The notes under the pieces: generated by a model
Seen by the model: only the letters and a program-made list of their open reading frames with translations
Database searches by the model: none
What the model was told of the DNA's origin: nothing
Position numbers and translations under genes: made by a program
Shown: positions 7,305 through 14,942 of the stretch, in pieces
Position numbering within the stretch: the stretch's first letter is position 1
How the letters are laid out: the number at the start of each line of letters is the position of its first letter
Origin: JAICLL01 sp035252155
GTDB lineage: Bacteria; Planctomycetota; Planctomycetia; Pirellulales; JAICIG01
DNA length: 15,692 nucleotides
NCBI GenBank assembly: GCA_035252155.1
Contig: DATFDL010000186.1
Span: 1-15,692 of the forward strand
Direction of reading: 5' to 3'

Positions 7305-9584
7305 ATGGAACACAAACCGCCCAGCGCAACGCAGCGAATGACACGATTGACGATCCGCTATCCGAAACGATTGGCCCTCTCAGCCGCTGTACTCGCGGTT
7401 TGCGCCGCGCCGTTGCGGGCTGGCGAGGCCGCGCGCGGCGTGTCGTTCGGCAATGACGTCATGGCCGTGCTTTCGAAGGCCGGCTGCAACCTAGGCGTTT
7501 GCCACGGCAATCAAAACGGTAAAGGCGGCTTTAAGCTCTCGCTGCGAGGGCAAGATCCCGCGGCCGACCTGTTGGCGCTCACGCGCGATCAGCTCGGCCG
7601 CCGGGCCGATCCGCTCTCGCCCGATCGCAGCCTGCTGCTGCTCAAACCCACCGCCCAAATTGCCCACCAGGGCGGACGCAGGTTCGCCGTGGGCTCGCCG
7701 GAATATGAAATTATCCGCCGCTGGATTGCTTCGGGCATGCCGGGCGATCGGCCCGATGCACCCGCGCTCGAACGCCTCGAAGTTGTTCCGGTGGAGCAGG
7801 TGCTCGTCGAGCCGGTGGACTCTGTGCAGTTGCGCGTGACAAGCGTCTTCTCCGACAGCAGTCGGCATGATGTGACCAGCCTGGCGGTGTATGAGCCGGC
7901 CGTTCCCATCGTCGCGGTCGGTCACGATGGCCTGGTGCGGCGATTGGCGACGGGCGAGACCACAGTGCTGGTGCGCTACCTTCATCTTCAGACGCCCGTG
8001 CGGCTGGCATTTGTGCCGGCCCGTCCCGATTTTTCCTGGAGCGATCCACCGGAGGCCAACTACATCGATCGCCACGTGTTCGCCAAACTGCGGTCGTTGC
8101 GGATGAATCCCTCGGAATTGGCGAGCGACTCGGTATTTCTGCGGCGGGCATCTCTTGACACCTTGGGCATCTTGCCGACCGCCGAGGAGGCCCGCGATTT
8201 CTTAGCCGACGCCCGGCCTGACAAGCGGATCCGGCTGATTGATCAATTGCTCGAGCGGCCCGAGTTTGCCGACTGGTGGGCGCTGAAGTGGGCAGATCTG
8301 CTGCGCAACGAAGAAAAGGTGCTCGACGCCAAGGGCGTGGCCAACTTTCACCATTGGATCCGGCAGAGCATCGCCGACGGCAAGCCGCTCGACCAATTTG
8401 CGCGCGAGTTGATCACTGCCCGCGGCAGCACCTACACCAATCCGGCGGCCAACTTTTATCGGGCGAACCGCGACGCCGTGACGCGGTCAGAAGCCGCCGC
8501 CCAACTGTTCTTGGGCGTGCGCCTGCAATGCGCCAAGTGCCACAACCATCCCTTCGATCGTTGGACGCAACAAGATTACTACCGCTGGGCGAGCTTTTTC
8601 GCCCGCGTGCAATACAAGGTTTTGGAGAACCGTCGCCGCGACGAAAACGACGGGCATGAGTTCGACGGCGAACAAGTGGTCTGGATGGCGTCGTCGGGCG
8701 AAGTGCGCGACCCGCGCACCGATCAGCCGATGGAGCCGTGCTACCTGGGCGAGCCGACGCCCGAGTTTCAGCCAGAGCAAGACCGGCTCGAAGAGCTGGC
8801 CGATTGGCTCACGTCGCCCGACAACCCGTTCTTCGCCCGAGCCCAGGCAAACCGCATTTGGTATCACTTGCTGGGCCGGGGGCTGGTCGAGCCGATCGAC
8901 GATTTTCGGGCGACCAATCCGGCGGTGATGCCCGAACTGCTCGACGAGCTAACTGGCGATTTTGTGGCGCATGGTTTCGATCTGCGGCATCTGGTTCGCG
9001 TGATGATGAATTCGCGGACGTACCAGCTTTCGTCGACGGTGAACGACACCAACGCGGAGGATGAGGCGAACTTCTCGCATGCCCTGTTGCGGCGGCTGTC
9101 GGCCGAGCAATTGTTCGACGCGCTGAGTCAGGCGACGGGCGTGGCGCCGCACTTCAGCGGTTTTCCGGCCGGGTTGCGGGCCTCGCAATTGCCCGGCGTG
9201 CAAGCGATGCGGTTGCACCGTCGCCGGGCCTCGCGCGAGGACCAGTTTTTGGTATTGTTCGGCAAGCCGCCGCGGCTGCTCACCTGCGAGTGCGAGCGTT
9301 CGACCGAGCCGACGCTGGGCCAGACGTTTCAGCTTGTCAGCGGGCCGACCATCAACGACTTGCTGAGCAAGTCCGATAACCGGATCGGCCGGTTGCTGGG
9401 CGAATCGAAGTCGGACGAGTCGCTCCTGGAAGATCTCTATTTGTCGGCACTGAGCCGCCTGCCGACGGCCGACGAGCAAGGCGAAATCACCCGCTACGTC
9501 GCGTCAGCGGCCGATCGTCGGGCCGCCTGGGAAGACGTGCTCTGGAGCTTATTGAACGCCAAGGAGTTCTTGCTGAGGCAGTGA
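7305..9584 (+). CDS. Secreted DUF1549/DUF1553 (PSCyt2/PSD1) protein with CxxCH
   Basis: A planctomycete-type exported protein of 759 residues. A signal sequence lies at about 21-40 (core LALSAAVLAVCAAP). Next is an N-terminal domain with GCNLGVCHGN (Cys61, Cys66, His67), then a bacterial Ig-like (Big2) stretch at about 170-245. DUF1549 spans about 252-430 and ends in CAKCHNHPFD (Cys409, Cys412, His413), a haem-c type motif. DUF1553 spans about 490-755. The family is common in Planctomycetes and Verrucomicrobia and is thought to act in the periplasm, possibly in polymer degradation or redox; its reaction is not established. Such genes are usually followed by a DUF1501 gene; here the next gene is a convergent DUF4058 gene, so this is a stand-alone copy. 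The ATG at 7338 (748 residues) gives a more typical signal peptide and is an equally good start; neither has a clear ribosome site. Confidence 0.93.
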   Translation: MEHKPPSATQRMTRLTIRYPKRLALSAAVLAVCAAPLRAGEAARGVSFGNDVMAVLSKAGCNLGVCHGNQNGKGGFKLSLRGQDPAADLLALTRDQLGRRADPLSPDRSLLLLKPTAQIAHQGGRRFAVGSPEYEIIRRWIASGMPGDRPDAPALERLEVVPVEQVLVEPVDSVQLRVTSVFSDSSRHDVTSLAVYEPAVPIVAVGHDGLVRRLATGETTVLVRYLHLQTPVRLAFVPARPDFSWSDPPEANYIDRHVFAKLRSLRMNPSELASDSVFLRRASLDTLGILPTAEEARDFLADARPDKRIRLIDQLLERPEFADWWALKWADLLRNEEKVLDAKGVANFHHWIRQSIADGKPLDQFARELITARGSTYTNPAANFYRANRDAVTRSEAAAQLFLGVRLQCAKCHNHPFDRWTQQDYYRWASFFARVQYKVLENRRRDENDGHEFDGEQVVWMASSGEVRDPRTDQPMEPCYLGEPTPEFQPEQDRLEELADWLTSPDNPFFARAQANRIWYHLLGRGLVEPIDDFRATNPAVMPELLDELTGDFVAHGFDLRHLVRVMMNSRTYQLSSTVNDTNAEDEANFSHALLRRLSAEQLFDALSQATGVAPHFSGFPAGLRASQLPGVQAMRLHRRRASREDQFLVLFGKPPRLLTCECERSTEPTLGQTFQLVSGPTINDLLSKSDNRIGRLLGESKSDESLLEDLYLSALSRLPTADEQGEITRYVASAADRRAAWEDVLWSLLNAKEFLLRQ

Positions 9585-9585
9585 G

Positions 9586-9629
9586 ACCGCGCGCCGAGCA
9601 ACCGCTGGCCTGCCGGCATAGCGCGCGGT
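9586..9629 (+). terminator. Stem-loop between convergent genes
   Basis: ACCGCGCGC (9586-9594) and GCGCGCGGT (9621-9629) form a perfect 9-bp GC-rich stem with a 26-nt loop. It lies exactly between the stop of the DUF1549/DUF1553 gene (9582-9584) and the stop of the convergent DUF4058 gene (9630-9632). On the plus strand it is followed by TTTAGTT, only a weak T-run. The placement suggests a shared terminator; the long loop and poor T-tract keep this tentative. Confidence 0.45.
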
Positions 9630-10376
9630 TTAGTTCCGGCGTTGGGTTCCTTCCAAGACACGCCGCCAATACGCTGGCACGCCGCGGTACGCCATCTGAT
9701 AGGTCGTTTCCAGCGGCACGTCGACATACCAACCCGCCTGCAAGAAAAGCGGCATCGAAGGCAAGTCGCTGCCCACGGCGGTTGGTTCGAGATACGCCTC
9801 GGGCATTTCGCCGGCCTGATAGGCGGCCAACGTGAGCGGCTTGCCCGCGGGCGGCTCGTAATCTTGCGGATCGAAATACTCCCAAATCGCGCCGTGGACG
9901 CCGTGCGGGTCGTGCGGCCCCGGCGGCAGCAAATCAATGACCAGCAGATGACAGCCCGCCCGCAGCATGGCGAGCACCTTCTCCACAAAATCCTGCACGT
10001 TTTGCGAACGGTCTTTGTTGGCGGGGGACAACAACTCGATGGCCGCCACCAAACGATGTTGGCTGCTGTGGCGAATCGCCAGGGTCCGACGGAGCGAGCG
10101 ATAGGCGGCGTTTTCGCTGGCGACCATCTTTTGGCTCACGCGTGGCGGTGTTTCGGCCACCGCCACCGCGCCCGATTCGACGGTAAAACGTCTCGCGTCG
10201 TCTTCCTCCAGAGTCAAAACGTCGGCGATCGCCCGGTCGGCGTGTTGCTCTGAGAGGGCGTAATATCCGTCGGGAAGCAAACCGGCGTTCAAGGTCTCTT
10301 TCAGGTGAACGATCCAAGAACCATGAAAGTCGTGGAATGTGCCGGCTTTGACTCGGTTCCAATCGTGAACGGCCAT
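9630..10376 (-). CDS. DUF4058 family protein (intact copy)
   Basis: A 248-residue cytoplasmic protein of the DUF4058 family, found mainly in cyanobacteria and planctomycetes and often in many copies per genome. Its function is not known. Landmarks are the N-terminal VHDWNRVKAGTFHDFH, a central IELLSPANK (about residues 114-122) resembling the VExLSPxNK motif of Uma2-like PD-(D/E)XK nuclease-fold proteins (a resemblance, not a proven relation), and the C-terminal VDVPLETTY...WRRVLEG. The length is typical of the family and no lesion is visible. A perfect TATAAT lies 34 nt upstream on the minus strand. A second, broken member lies at 6344-6627, so the family is dispersed and decaying here. The gene converges on the DUF1549/DUF1553 gene with 45 bp between stops. 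Confidence 0.88.
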   Translation of the reverse strand: MAVHDWNRVKAGTFHDFHGSWIVHLKETLNAGLLPDGYYALSEQHADRAIADVLTLEEDDARRFTVESGAVAVAETPPRVSQKMVASENAAYRSLRRTLAIRHSSQHRLVAAIELLSPANKDRSQNVQDFVEKVLAMLRAGCHLLVIDLLPPGPHDPHGVHGAIWEYFDPQDYEPPAGKPLTLAAYQAGEMPEAYLEPTAVGSDLPSMPLFLQAGWYVDVPLETTYQMAYRGVPAYWRRVLEGTQRRN

Positions 10377-10409
10377 CGCTTGTTCTCGGTGAGTGGAGGG
10401 GCCGATCCC

Positions 10410-10415
10410 ATTATA
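10410..10415 (-). promoter_or_regulatory. Candidate -10 box for the DUF4058 gene
   Basis: The minus strand reads TATAAT here, 34 nt before the ATG at 10376, giving an expected leader of about 27 nt. No good -35 match is seen at 16-18 bp spacing, so the call rests on the -10 hexamer and its position alone. Confidence 0.35.
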
Positions 10416-10464
10416 GCCAGTTTTGCCACATGCTTCATCCGTGTGATTCGTGTCGTTCGTCCGG

Positions 10465-10647
10465 CTAGTCAGAAGCCGGGCGCAACGCGGAGTCGAGCAA
10501 CTGATCGAAGTGGCGGCGATCGTCTTCGTCCATCGACTTGATTAGCTCTTTGACGCGGCCCGCGATGCCGCGAATCCTCAGCCATGGATCGTGCTCCTTA
10601 GTGGATGTGGGGAACGGAATGAAGTCCGTTCTACGAAATTTCTTCAC
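10465..10647 (-). CDS. Doubtful 60-codon hypothetical ORF downstream of pepT
   Basis: From GTG at 10647 the frame encodes 60 residues. The C-terminal two thirds (EHDPWLRIRGIAGRVKELIK then MDEDDRRHFDQLLDSALRP) looks protein-like: charged, amphipathic and helical. The first about 16 codons overlap the pepT 3' end and a hairpin (10612-10631), so they are unlikely to be real. A good AAGGAG lies at about 10592-10597, but the ATG 8 nt after it opens a different, junk-like frame of 38 codons. Either a small gene with a non-standard start exists here, or this is the C-terminal remnant of a lost gene. No family was recognised. Confidence 0.35.
   Translation of the reverse strand: MKKFRRTDFIPFPTSTKEHDPWLRIRGIAGRVKELIKSMDEDDRRHFDQLLDSALRPASD
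10612..10631. repeat. Hairpin at the 3' end of pepT
   Basis: GAACGGA (10612-10618), loop ATGAAG, TCCGTTC (10625-10631): a perfect 7-bp stem that overlaps the last base of the pepT stop codon. It has no following T-run on the minus strand (CCCCAC follows), so it is not a classic intrinsic terminator. It may stabilise the mRNA 3' end or be a dispersed intergenic repeat. Confidence 0.6.
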
Positions 10648-11878
10648 CCCAGACCTGAGCGAGCGTCGCTACAACTTCGACTGCGGCGACCATTTCTTCC
10701 AGACAGGTCCACTCCAGGGGCGAATGCGGATTGTGCTCGCCGGTCGATAGATTGGGCGTGGGCAATCCGAGCTCCGTCAGTCGCGAGCCATCGGTGCCGC
10801 CGCGAATAATCGTGCGACGGGCCTGGCGGCCGAGCCGGCGATGAGCCTCCTCGGCATATGCCACGGCCCGCGGCTCGCGAACCAGCCCGTCGGCCATGTT
10901 GCGGTATTGCGGCTCGATCGTGACGGCAACCTCCGAACCGGGCCATTGGGCCGCGGTGGTTTCCGCGATCGTTCGCAGCAGGTTTGCCTGTTCCGCCAGC
11001 TTCGGCGTCTCGAAATCGCGAAGCAAGATCTTCAGGCTTACCGAGGCGACGCCGCCGGTCGTCTGATAGGGATGAAGAAAGCCCTGACGACCATCGGTCC
11101 GCTCGGGCAATAATTCGGCCGGCAGCCGCGACACAAAATCGGCCGCCACGCGCACCGCGTTCACCATCCGTCCGTTGGCGATCGAAGGATGAATGTTGAC
11201 GCCTCGCACGTTGACGGTCGCCAAATCGGCCGAAAAGGTCTCGACATCGATCTCGTCGGCGCCGGAACCGTCGAGTGTGTAGCAAACCGTGGCGGCCAGT
11301 TTTTGCAAATCGACGTGGTCCACGCCGTGACCGATCTCTTCGTCGCACGTGAAGCAAACGCGAACCGGCGCATGCTTGACCTCGGGATGCTCGGCAAGCC
11401 ACGCCACCGCTTCGACAATCACCGCCAGTCCGGCCTTGTCGTCGGCGCCCAGCAGCGTCGTGCCGTCGCTGGTGATGATGGTGCGGCCCACAAGCTGAGC
11501 AAGCTCCGGGTTGTCGGCCAGGCGAATGATCTGCGAACGATCGCCGGGCAACACCAAATCGCCGCCCTGATAATCGCGCCAAACCTGCGGCTGGACATTC
11601 GCTCCGGTGGTTTCCGGCGAAGTATCCAAATGGGCGTTGAAGGCGATCGTCGGCGCCGCAGGGGCACCCTCGCCCGGCAGCGTCGCCAGGATGATGCCAT
11701 GCTCGTCTTGCGCGGCGTCGCTCATGCCGATCTCGCGCAGCTCATCGACCAACATTCGGCCGAGCACAAGCTGGCCGGGCGAACTGGGGTATCCCTGCCC
11801 CACTTCGCCGGCCGTGGTATCGATCCGCACATACCGCAGAAATCGCTCCAGCAGCCGGGCGGAATTGATGTCACGCAT
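10631..11878 (-). CDS. pepT: Peptidase T (tripeptide aminopeptidase, M20 family)
   Basis: A cytoplasmic di-zinc aminopeptidase that removes N-terminal residues from tripeptides. The 415 residues match the family (about 408 in E. coli). The metal and catalytic residues are visible and collinear with E. coli PepT: NAHLDTSPE (His83 metal, Asp85), GADDKAG (Asp146 bridging), CDEEIGHG (Glu180 general base, Glu181 metal), YTLDG (Asp203), and GEHNPHSPLEW near the end (His382/385). The dimerisation-domain His (VRGVNIHPSIANG, His230) is also present. The start MRDINSARLLERFLRYVRID agrees with the usual N-terminus. No Shine-Dalgarno is evident. An A/T-tract palindrome (11910-12018) separates it from the upstream oxidase on the same strand, and a 3' hairpin follows its stop. 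No functional link to the oxidase is apparent beyond general nitrogen/peptide turnover. Confidence 0.95.
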   Translation of the reverse strand: MRDINSARLLERFLRYVRIDTTAGEVGQGYPSSPGQLVLGRMLVDELREIGMSDAAQDEHGIILATLPGEGAPAAPTIAFNAHLDTSPETTGANVQPQVWRDYQGGDLVLPGDRSQIIRLADNPELAQLVGRTIITSDGTTLLGADDKAGLAVIVEAVAWLAEHPEVKHAPVRVCFTCDEEIGHGVDHVDLQKLAATVCYTLDGSGADEIDVETFSADLATVNVRGVNIHPSIANGRMVNAVRVAADFVSRLPAELLPERTDGRQGFLHPYQTTGGVASVSLKILLRDFETPKLAEQANLLRTIAETTAAQWPGSEVAVTIEPQYRNMADGLVREPRAVAYAEEAHRRLGRQARRTIIRGGTDGSRLTELGLPTPNLSTGEHNPHSPLEWTCLEEMVAAVEVVATLAQVWGEEIS

Positions 11879-11909
11879 AAGCTTGAGTTTGTTAGGGCAA
11901 CGACGAGGA

Positions 11910-12018
11910 AGGCAAAAAAATTAAGGGCAAAAAAATGAAAGAAGAAGAGAGAGTGGCGAAAGGACGCACATTCCTCCTCTTCATTCTCTTCATTTTCTTG
12001 CCCTCAATTTTTTTGCCT
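11910..12018. repeat. A/T-tract inverted repeat between pepT and the oxidase
   Basis: Arms 11910-11939 and 11989-12018 are 30-bp inverted copies with two mismatches, separated by 49 nt. Each arm is a tandem of two GGCAAAAAAAT-type units. The right arm overlaps the 3' end of the oxidase gene: read on the minus strand, its GCAAAAAAATTGA supplies the last codons and the TGA stop. A close relative lies at 13178-13278. No T-run follows a GC-rich stem, so it is not a standard terminator. Confidence 0.85.
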
Positions 12019-13152
12019 GCTGATGGACTGAGTGAAACGGCTGCGCCGCAGAAAGTCGATGGGTTGTTTCGTCTGGCCATCGATGACGAGATCGGCAATG
12101 ATCTCGCCTAGGACCGGCGTGAACTTAAAACCGTGTCCGGACAATCCCGCGACAAAGACTACCTGCGGGTGCAGGGGATGACGATCAACGACAAAGTGCG
12201 CATCGGGACTCATCGTATACATGCAGACGCTGTGTCGCGTCAATCGTTTCCCGGCGCGCGGCAGGCATTCACGCACGAACTGCTCGACCGGCGCGAGATC
12301 ATTCTCAGCAACTTGCCGTTCGACATCCAGTGGATCGGCCACCACGTCGCCGCCGGAGTGCTCGGCAACTTTGACGCCGTCGGCATCGAGTTGCGGGGTG
12401 CCATAAAAAATGCCCTGCGGCAGTTCGTACAAGAAGGCCGGACAATGCTCTTTTCGATACGCCATATCCAGCGTTTCGAACCAGAACAGCGGTTTGCGGC
12501 GCACCTCAAACCGCACGCCGACATCCGTGAGCAGTTGGCCAGCCCACGCACCTGCGCAGATGACGAGCGCATCGGCACGGAACGTTTCTCGATCGGTCCG
12601 CACGACGATCCCAGAACCATCGGCCTGCCAAGAAACAATAGTACAGTCCGTGAGCAATACTGCGCCGGCGGTAACTGCCCGCGAGGCGTGAGCCGCAACG
12701 CATCGCTCGACGTGTAGAAAGCCTGCCCGGCGCTCGTAGACGCCCACCAACGCCTGCGGAACACGAAAACCGGGCCAGCGGCCCGAAATCTGTTCGGCAG
12801 ACAGCCGATCGACCTCCAGGCGGTGGGCCTCGGCGCTGGCCAGCACACCACCGACCACGTCGCCCCCCGGCGGACCGATCTGCAGCAGGCCGACTTCTTC
12901 GAAGAGTGTCTGGCCGGCTCGTCGGGCCAGCTCATCCCAGAGGTCATAGGCCCTCAGGACAAGTGGCACGTAATCGGGATGCTCGAAATATGCCTGCCGG
13001 ATGATGCGCGTCGCGCCGTGCGAGCTGCCGCGGTCGTGGCCGGGTGGAAAACGGTCCAAGCCCAACACCCGCACCCCGCGGCGGGCCAAATGATCGAGCG
13101 CGGCACTGCCCACCCCGCCGACGCCCAACACGATCGACTCATACGTCTTCAA
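12004..13152 (-). CDS. FAD-dependent amine oxidase, sarcosine/N-methyltryptophan oxidase-like
   Basis: A 382-residue flavoprotein of the monomeric sarcosine oxidase / N-methyl-L-tryptophan oxidase (SolA) group, which oxidises N-methyl amino acids and releases formaldehyde and H2O2. Seen are the dinucleotide fold GVGGVG (10-15), the DRFPPGHDRGSSHGATR region (33-49), CAGAWAG (199-205), Cys310 in SVCMYTMSPDAHFVVD at the position of the covalent-FAD cysteine, and the terminal GLSGHGFKFTP loop (336-346). The substrate cannot be fixed from sequence. The start is taken as TTG at 13152, which gives MKTYESIVLGVGG. The frame is open to 13239, but that extra N-terminus (Phe/Cys-rich) is encoded by the palindrome at 13178-13278. 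The last residues (SRQKN-stop) are encoded by another palindrome. An ATG start is absent, which is unusual but tolerable. Confidence 0.9.
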   Translation of the reverse strand: MKTYESIVLGVGGVGSAALDHLARRGVRVLGLDRFPPGHDRGSSHGATRIIRQAYFEHPDYVPLVLRAYDLWDELARRAGQTLFEEVGLLQIGPPGGDVVGGVLASAEAHRLEVDRLSAEQISGRWPGFRVPQALVGVYERRAGFLHVERCVAAHASRAVTAGAVLLTDCTIVSWQADGSGIVVRTDRETFRADALVICAGAWAGQLLTDVGVRFEVRRKPLFWFETLDMAYRKEHCPAFLYELPQGIFYGTPQLDADGVKVAEHSGGDVVADPLDVERQVAENDLAPVEQFVRECLPRAGKRLTRHSVCMYTMSPDAHFVVDRHPLHPQVVFVAGLSGHGFKFTPVLGEIIADLVIDGQTKQPIDFLRRSRFTQSISRQKN

Positions 13153-13177
13153 GGCGGCAAATTCCCACCGGAACGGA

Positions 13178-13278
13178 GGAAGGCAAAAAAATTGAGGGCA
13201 AAAAAATGTGGAGAATAAGTGGAAGGCATTGCCGACCACACCTCCTTCATTTTTTTGCCTCCAATTTTTTTGCCTTCC
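13178..13278. repeat. A/T-tract inverted repeat upstream of the oxidase
   Basis: Arms 13178-13208 and 13248-13278 are 31-bp inverted copies with two mismatches around a 39-nt loop. The arm sequence is nearly the same as that of the repeat at 11910-12018 (GGCAAAAAAATTGAGGGC followed by another A-run). It fills the gap between the stop of the Gly/His-rich gene and the start of the oxidase, so any oxidase promoter must lie in or beside it. Confidence 0.88.
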
Positions 13279-13323
13279 CGTATCGCTGGAACGAGAGTTT
13301 CCTCAGCCCAACCGGCTCACAAT

Positions 13324-14874
13324 TTACTTGTCATCCGCCGGCTTCGGAATTTTTGCCGAGAACTGGTCGCGGAGTTCCTTGGCCAACTTGTCGACGGGCT
13401 GCAGCTTGATGACTTTATCAAGCTGTTTGACCGCTTGCGAGGGGTAACCCAGGTAGCCGTAGTGAAACGCGAGCAGGAACCGCGTGCCGGGATCGTCGGG
13501 GTTCTCCTTGATCGTTTTTTCCAAGGCGCGGAGCTGCCTGGTATAGTCGCCGACCTTGCCGTACAGCTCGCGGTAATTGGTCACGACCACGCCCCACTGA
13601 TCGTCAGAGAGCAGCGTCATCGCTTGTTGCGTCGCGCCGGCCGCTTCGTCGTAGCTGCCGGTGGCGAACAGTCCCTGAGCGAGCATCATCAACAGCACGC
13701 CGTTCTGAGGATCGTCGACCACCGCGTGCCGCCAGGCGTAGACGGCGCCCTTGTAGTCGCCGACCTTGAAATCGTTCTCGCCTTTTTCAGCAAAGACCTC
13801 GGCATCGGTCGTTTTGGCCGGTGCTTGAGTGGTCGGCGCCGTGGCGGCGTAGCCATAGCCGCCATAGTAATAAGGACTATAGCCGTAGCCATAATACGGA
13901 TAGCCATAGCCGTACCCATATCCGCCGTAGCCAAGACCATAACCGTAGCCACCGTAGCCCAAGCCATAGCCGAGTCCATACAGTCCATAGCCCAAACCAT
14001 AAAACGGATAGCCAAAGCCAAAGAACGGATAACCGAAGCCAAAGAATGGAAATCCGAAGAATCCTCGGCCGAAGCCGTTGTTGCCATGATGGTGATGATG
14101 GGCCTGGTTTCCCTGGCCGCCGTTCATGCCGTGATGTCCGTGGTGACCCATCATGCCCGAGCCGCCGGTCATGCCGGCCCCACTGGTGAGCCCGGTTCCC
14201 GTTGATGCCAAGCCCGTGTGCCGAAGGCCGCCGGCGTTGGTCCCGGCCAGGTTCGCTCCAGCGTGGTGATTAAGAAACTGCGAGTGGTGTTGACCGGAGA
14301 GATTTGCTTGATGATTCAGCAACGACTGCGCTTGGTGCCCGCCGGTGTGGTTAACGCCGCGAAAGCCGCTGGTCACGTGCTGTCCGCTGTGGCCGAGGCC
14401 GGTTTGACCTATGCCGCTATGAGCACCGCCCACATGCCGCGTCGTAAATGAATTGGGATTGTGGTGGACGCCGCCCAGCCCCGAGCCGGCATGGTGCAGG
14501 CCGCCGGACATGCCGCCCAACGTGCCGCTGTGATGTCCGCCGATCGAAGGCGAGGCGAAACTTCCGCCATGATGCATGCCGCCGTATCCGCCTCCGAGCC
14601 CGCCGTAGTGTCCGCCGAGGGTCGAGCCGCCGAACCCGCCATGGTGTCCGCCGAAACCGCCAAAGCCGCCCATGTGGCCGCCGCCAAATCCACCCATGTG
14701 CCCGCCACCAAAACCGCCCATGTGGCCGCCGCCAAAACCGCCATGGCCTCCGCCGCCAAAGCCGCCGCCACCGTGGCCACCACCACCACCACCGTGGGCC
14801 AAGACGGGCTGAGGTAAGCTCCAAAAAACCACCGCGATCAAAGCGGCAACGGCTGAAAAATTGCGGGCACGCAT
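13324..14874 (-). CDS. Secreted Gly/His/Tyr-rich protein with C-terminal TPR domain
   Basis: From the ATG at 14874 the protein has 516 residues. This start is preferred over the one 24 codons upstream because AAGGAG lies 7 nt before it and it gives a clean signal peptide (1-26, cleavage after PVLA). Residues 27-265 are Gly/His-rich, with three exact GGFGGGHM units (45-68), many His pairs and a run of five His (259-263). Residues 267-342 are almost only Gly, Tyr, Phe, Pro and Leu (GYG repeats). Residues 355-516 form a folded TPR-like helical domain with two or three repeats. Known relatives are not recalled by name. His-rich stretches may bind metal, and GYG stretches resemble cell-wall or adhesive low-complexity proteins; both are inferences. 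The gene diverges from the gene at 15041 across a shared promoter region. Confidence 0.9.
   Translation of the reverse strand: MRARNFSAVAALIAVVFWSLPQPVLAHGGGGGGHGGGGFGGGGHGGFGGGHMGGFGGGHMGGFGGGHMGGFGGFGGHHGGFGGSTLGGHYGGLGGGYGGMHHGGSFASPSIGGHHSGTLGGMSGGLHHAGSGLGGVHHNPNSFTTRHVGGAHSGIGQTGLGHSGQHVTSGFRGVNHTGGHQAQSLLNHQANLSGQHHSQFLNHHAGANLAGTNAGGLRHTGLASTGTGLTSGAGMTGGSGMMGHHGHHGMNGGQGNQAHHHHHGNNGFGRGFFGFPFFGFGYPFFGFGYPFYGLGYGLYGLGYGLGYGGYGYGLGYGGYGYGYGYPYYGYGYSPYYYGGYGYAATAPTTQAPAKTTDAEVFAEKGENDFKVGDYKGAVYAWRHAVVDDPQNGVLLMMLAQGLFATGSYDEAAGATQQAMTLLSDDQWGVVVTNYRELYGKVGDYTRQLRALEKTIKENPDDPGTRFLLAFHYGYLGYPSQAVKQLDKVIKLQPVDKLAKELRDQFSAKIPKPADDK
14671..14742 (-). repeat. Three 24-bp tandem repeats in the Gly/His-rich gene
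   Basis: Three consecutive 24-bp units encode GGFGGGHM three times. They differ only at a few third-codon positions and are the most regular part of the low-complexity region. Copy number is a likely site of length variation between strains. Confidence 0.75.
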
Positions 14875-14914
14875 GACAAAGCTCCTTGAATTCTGGTCCC
14901 GACCTCCTACCGAT

Positions 14915-14920
14915 ATTGTA
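14915..14920 (-). promoter_or_regulatory. Candidate -10 box for the Gly/His-rich gene
   Basis: The minus strand reads TACAAT (5 of 6 to TATAAT), 41 nt before the ATG at 14874. No good -35 lies at 17 bp; TTGCTG is present at a 20-bp spacing, which is long. This is a tentative call. Confidence 0.35.
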
Positions 14921-14942
14921 GGCTGCCCGGCCAGCGACACCA

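Noticed and set aside
6856..7456. Short frames inside and just after the composite inverted-repeat element
   Set aside because: They translate palindromic repeat sequence, lack homologous character and conflict with the hairpin structure.
11910..13278. A/T-tract palindromes as intrinsic terminators
   Set aside because: The arms are A/T-rich with no compact GC stem followed by a T-run, so they do not fit the standard model; a role in 3'-end formation is not excluded.
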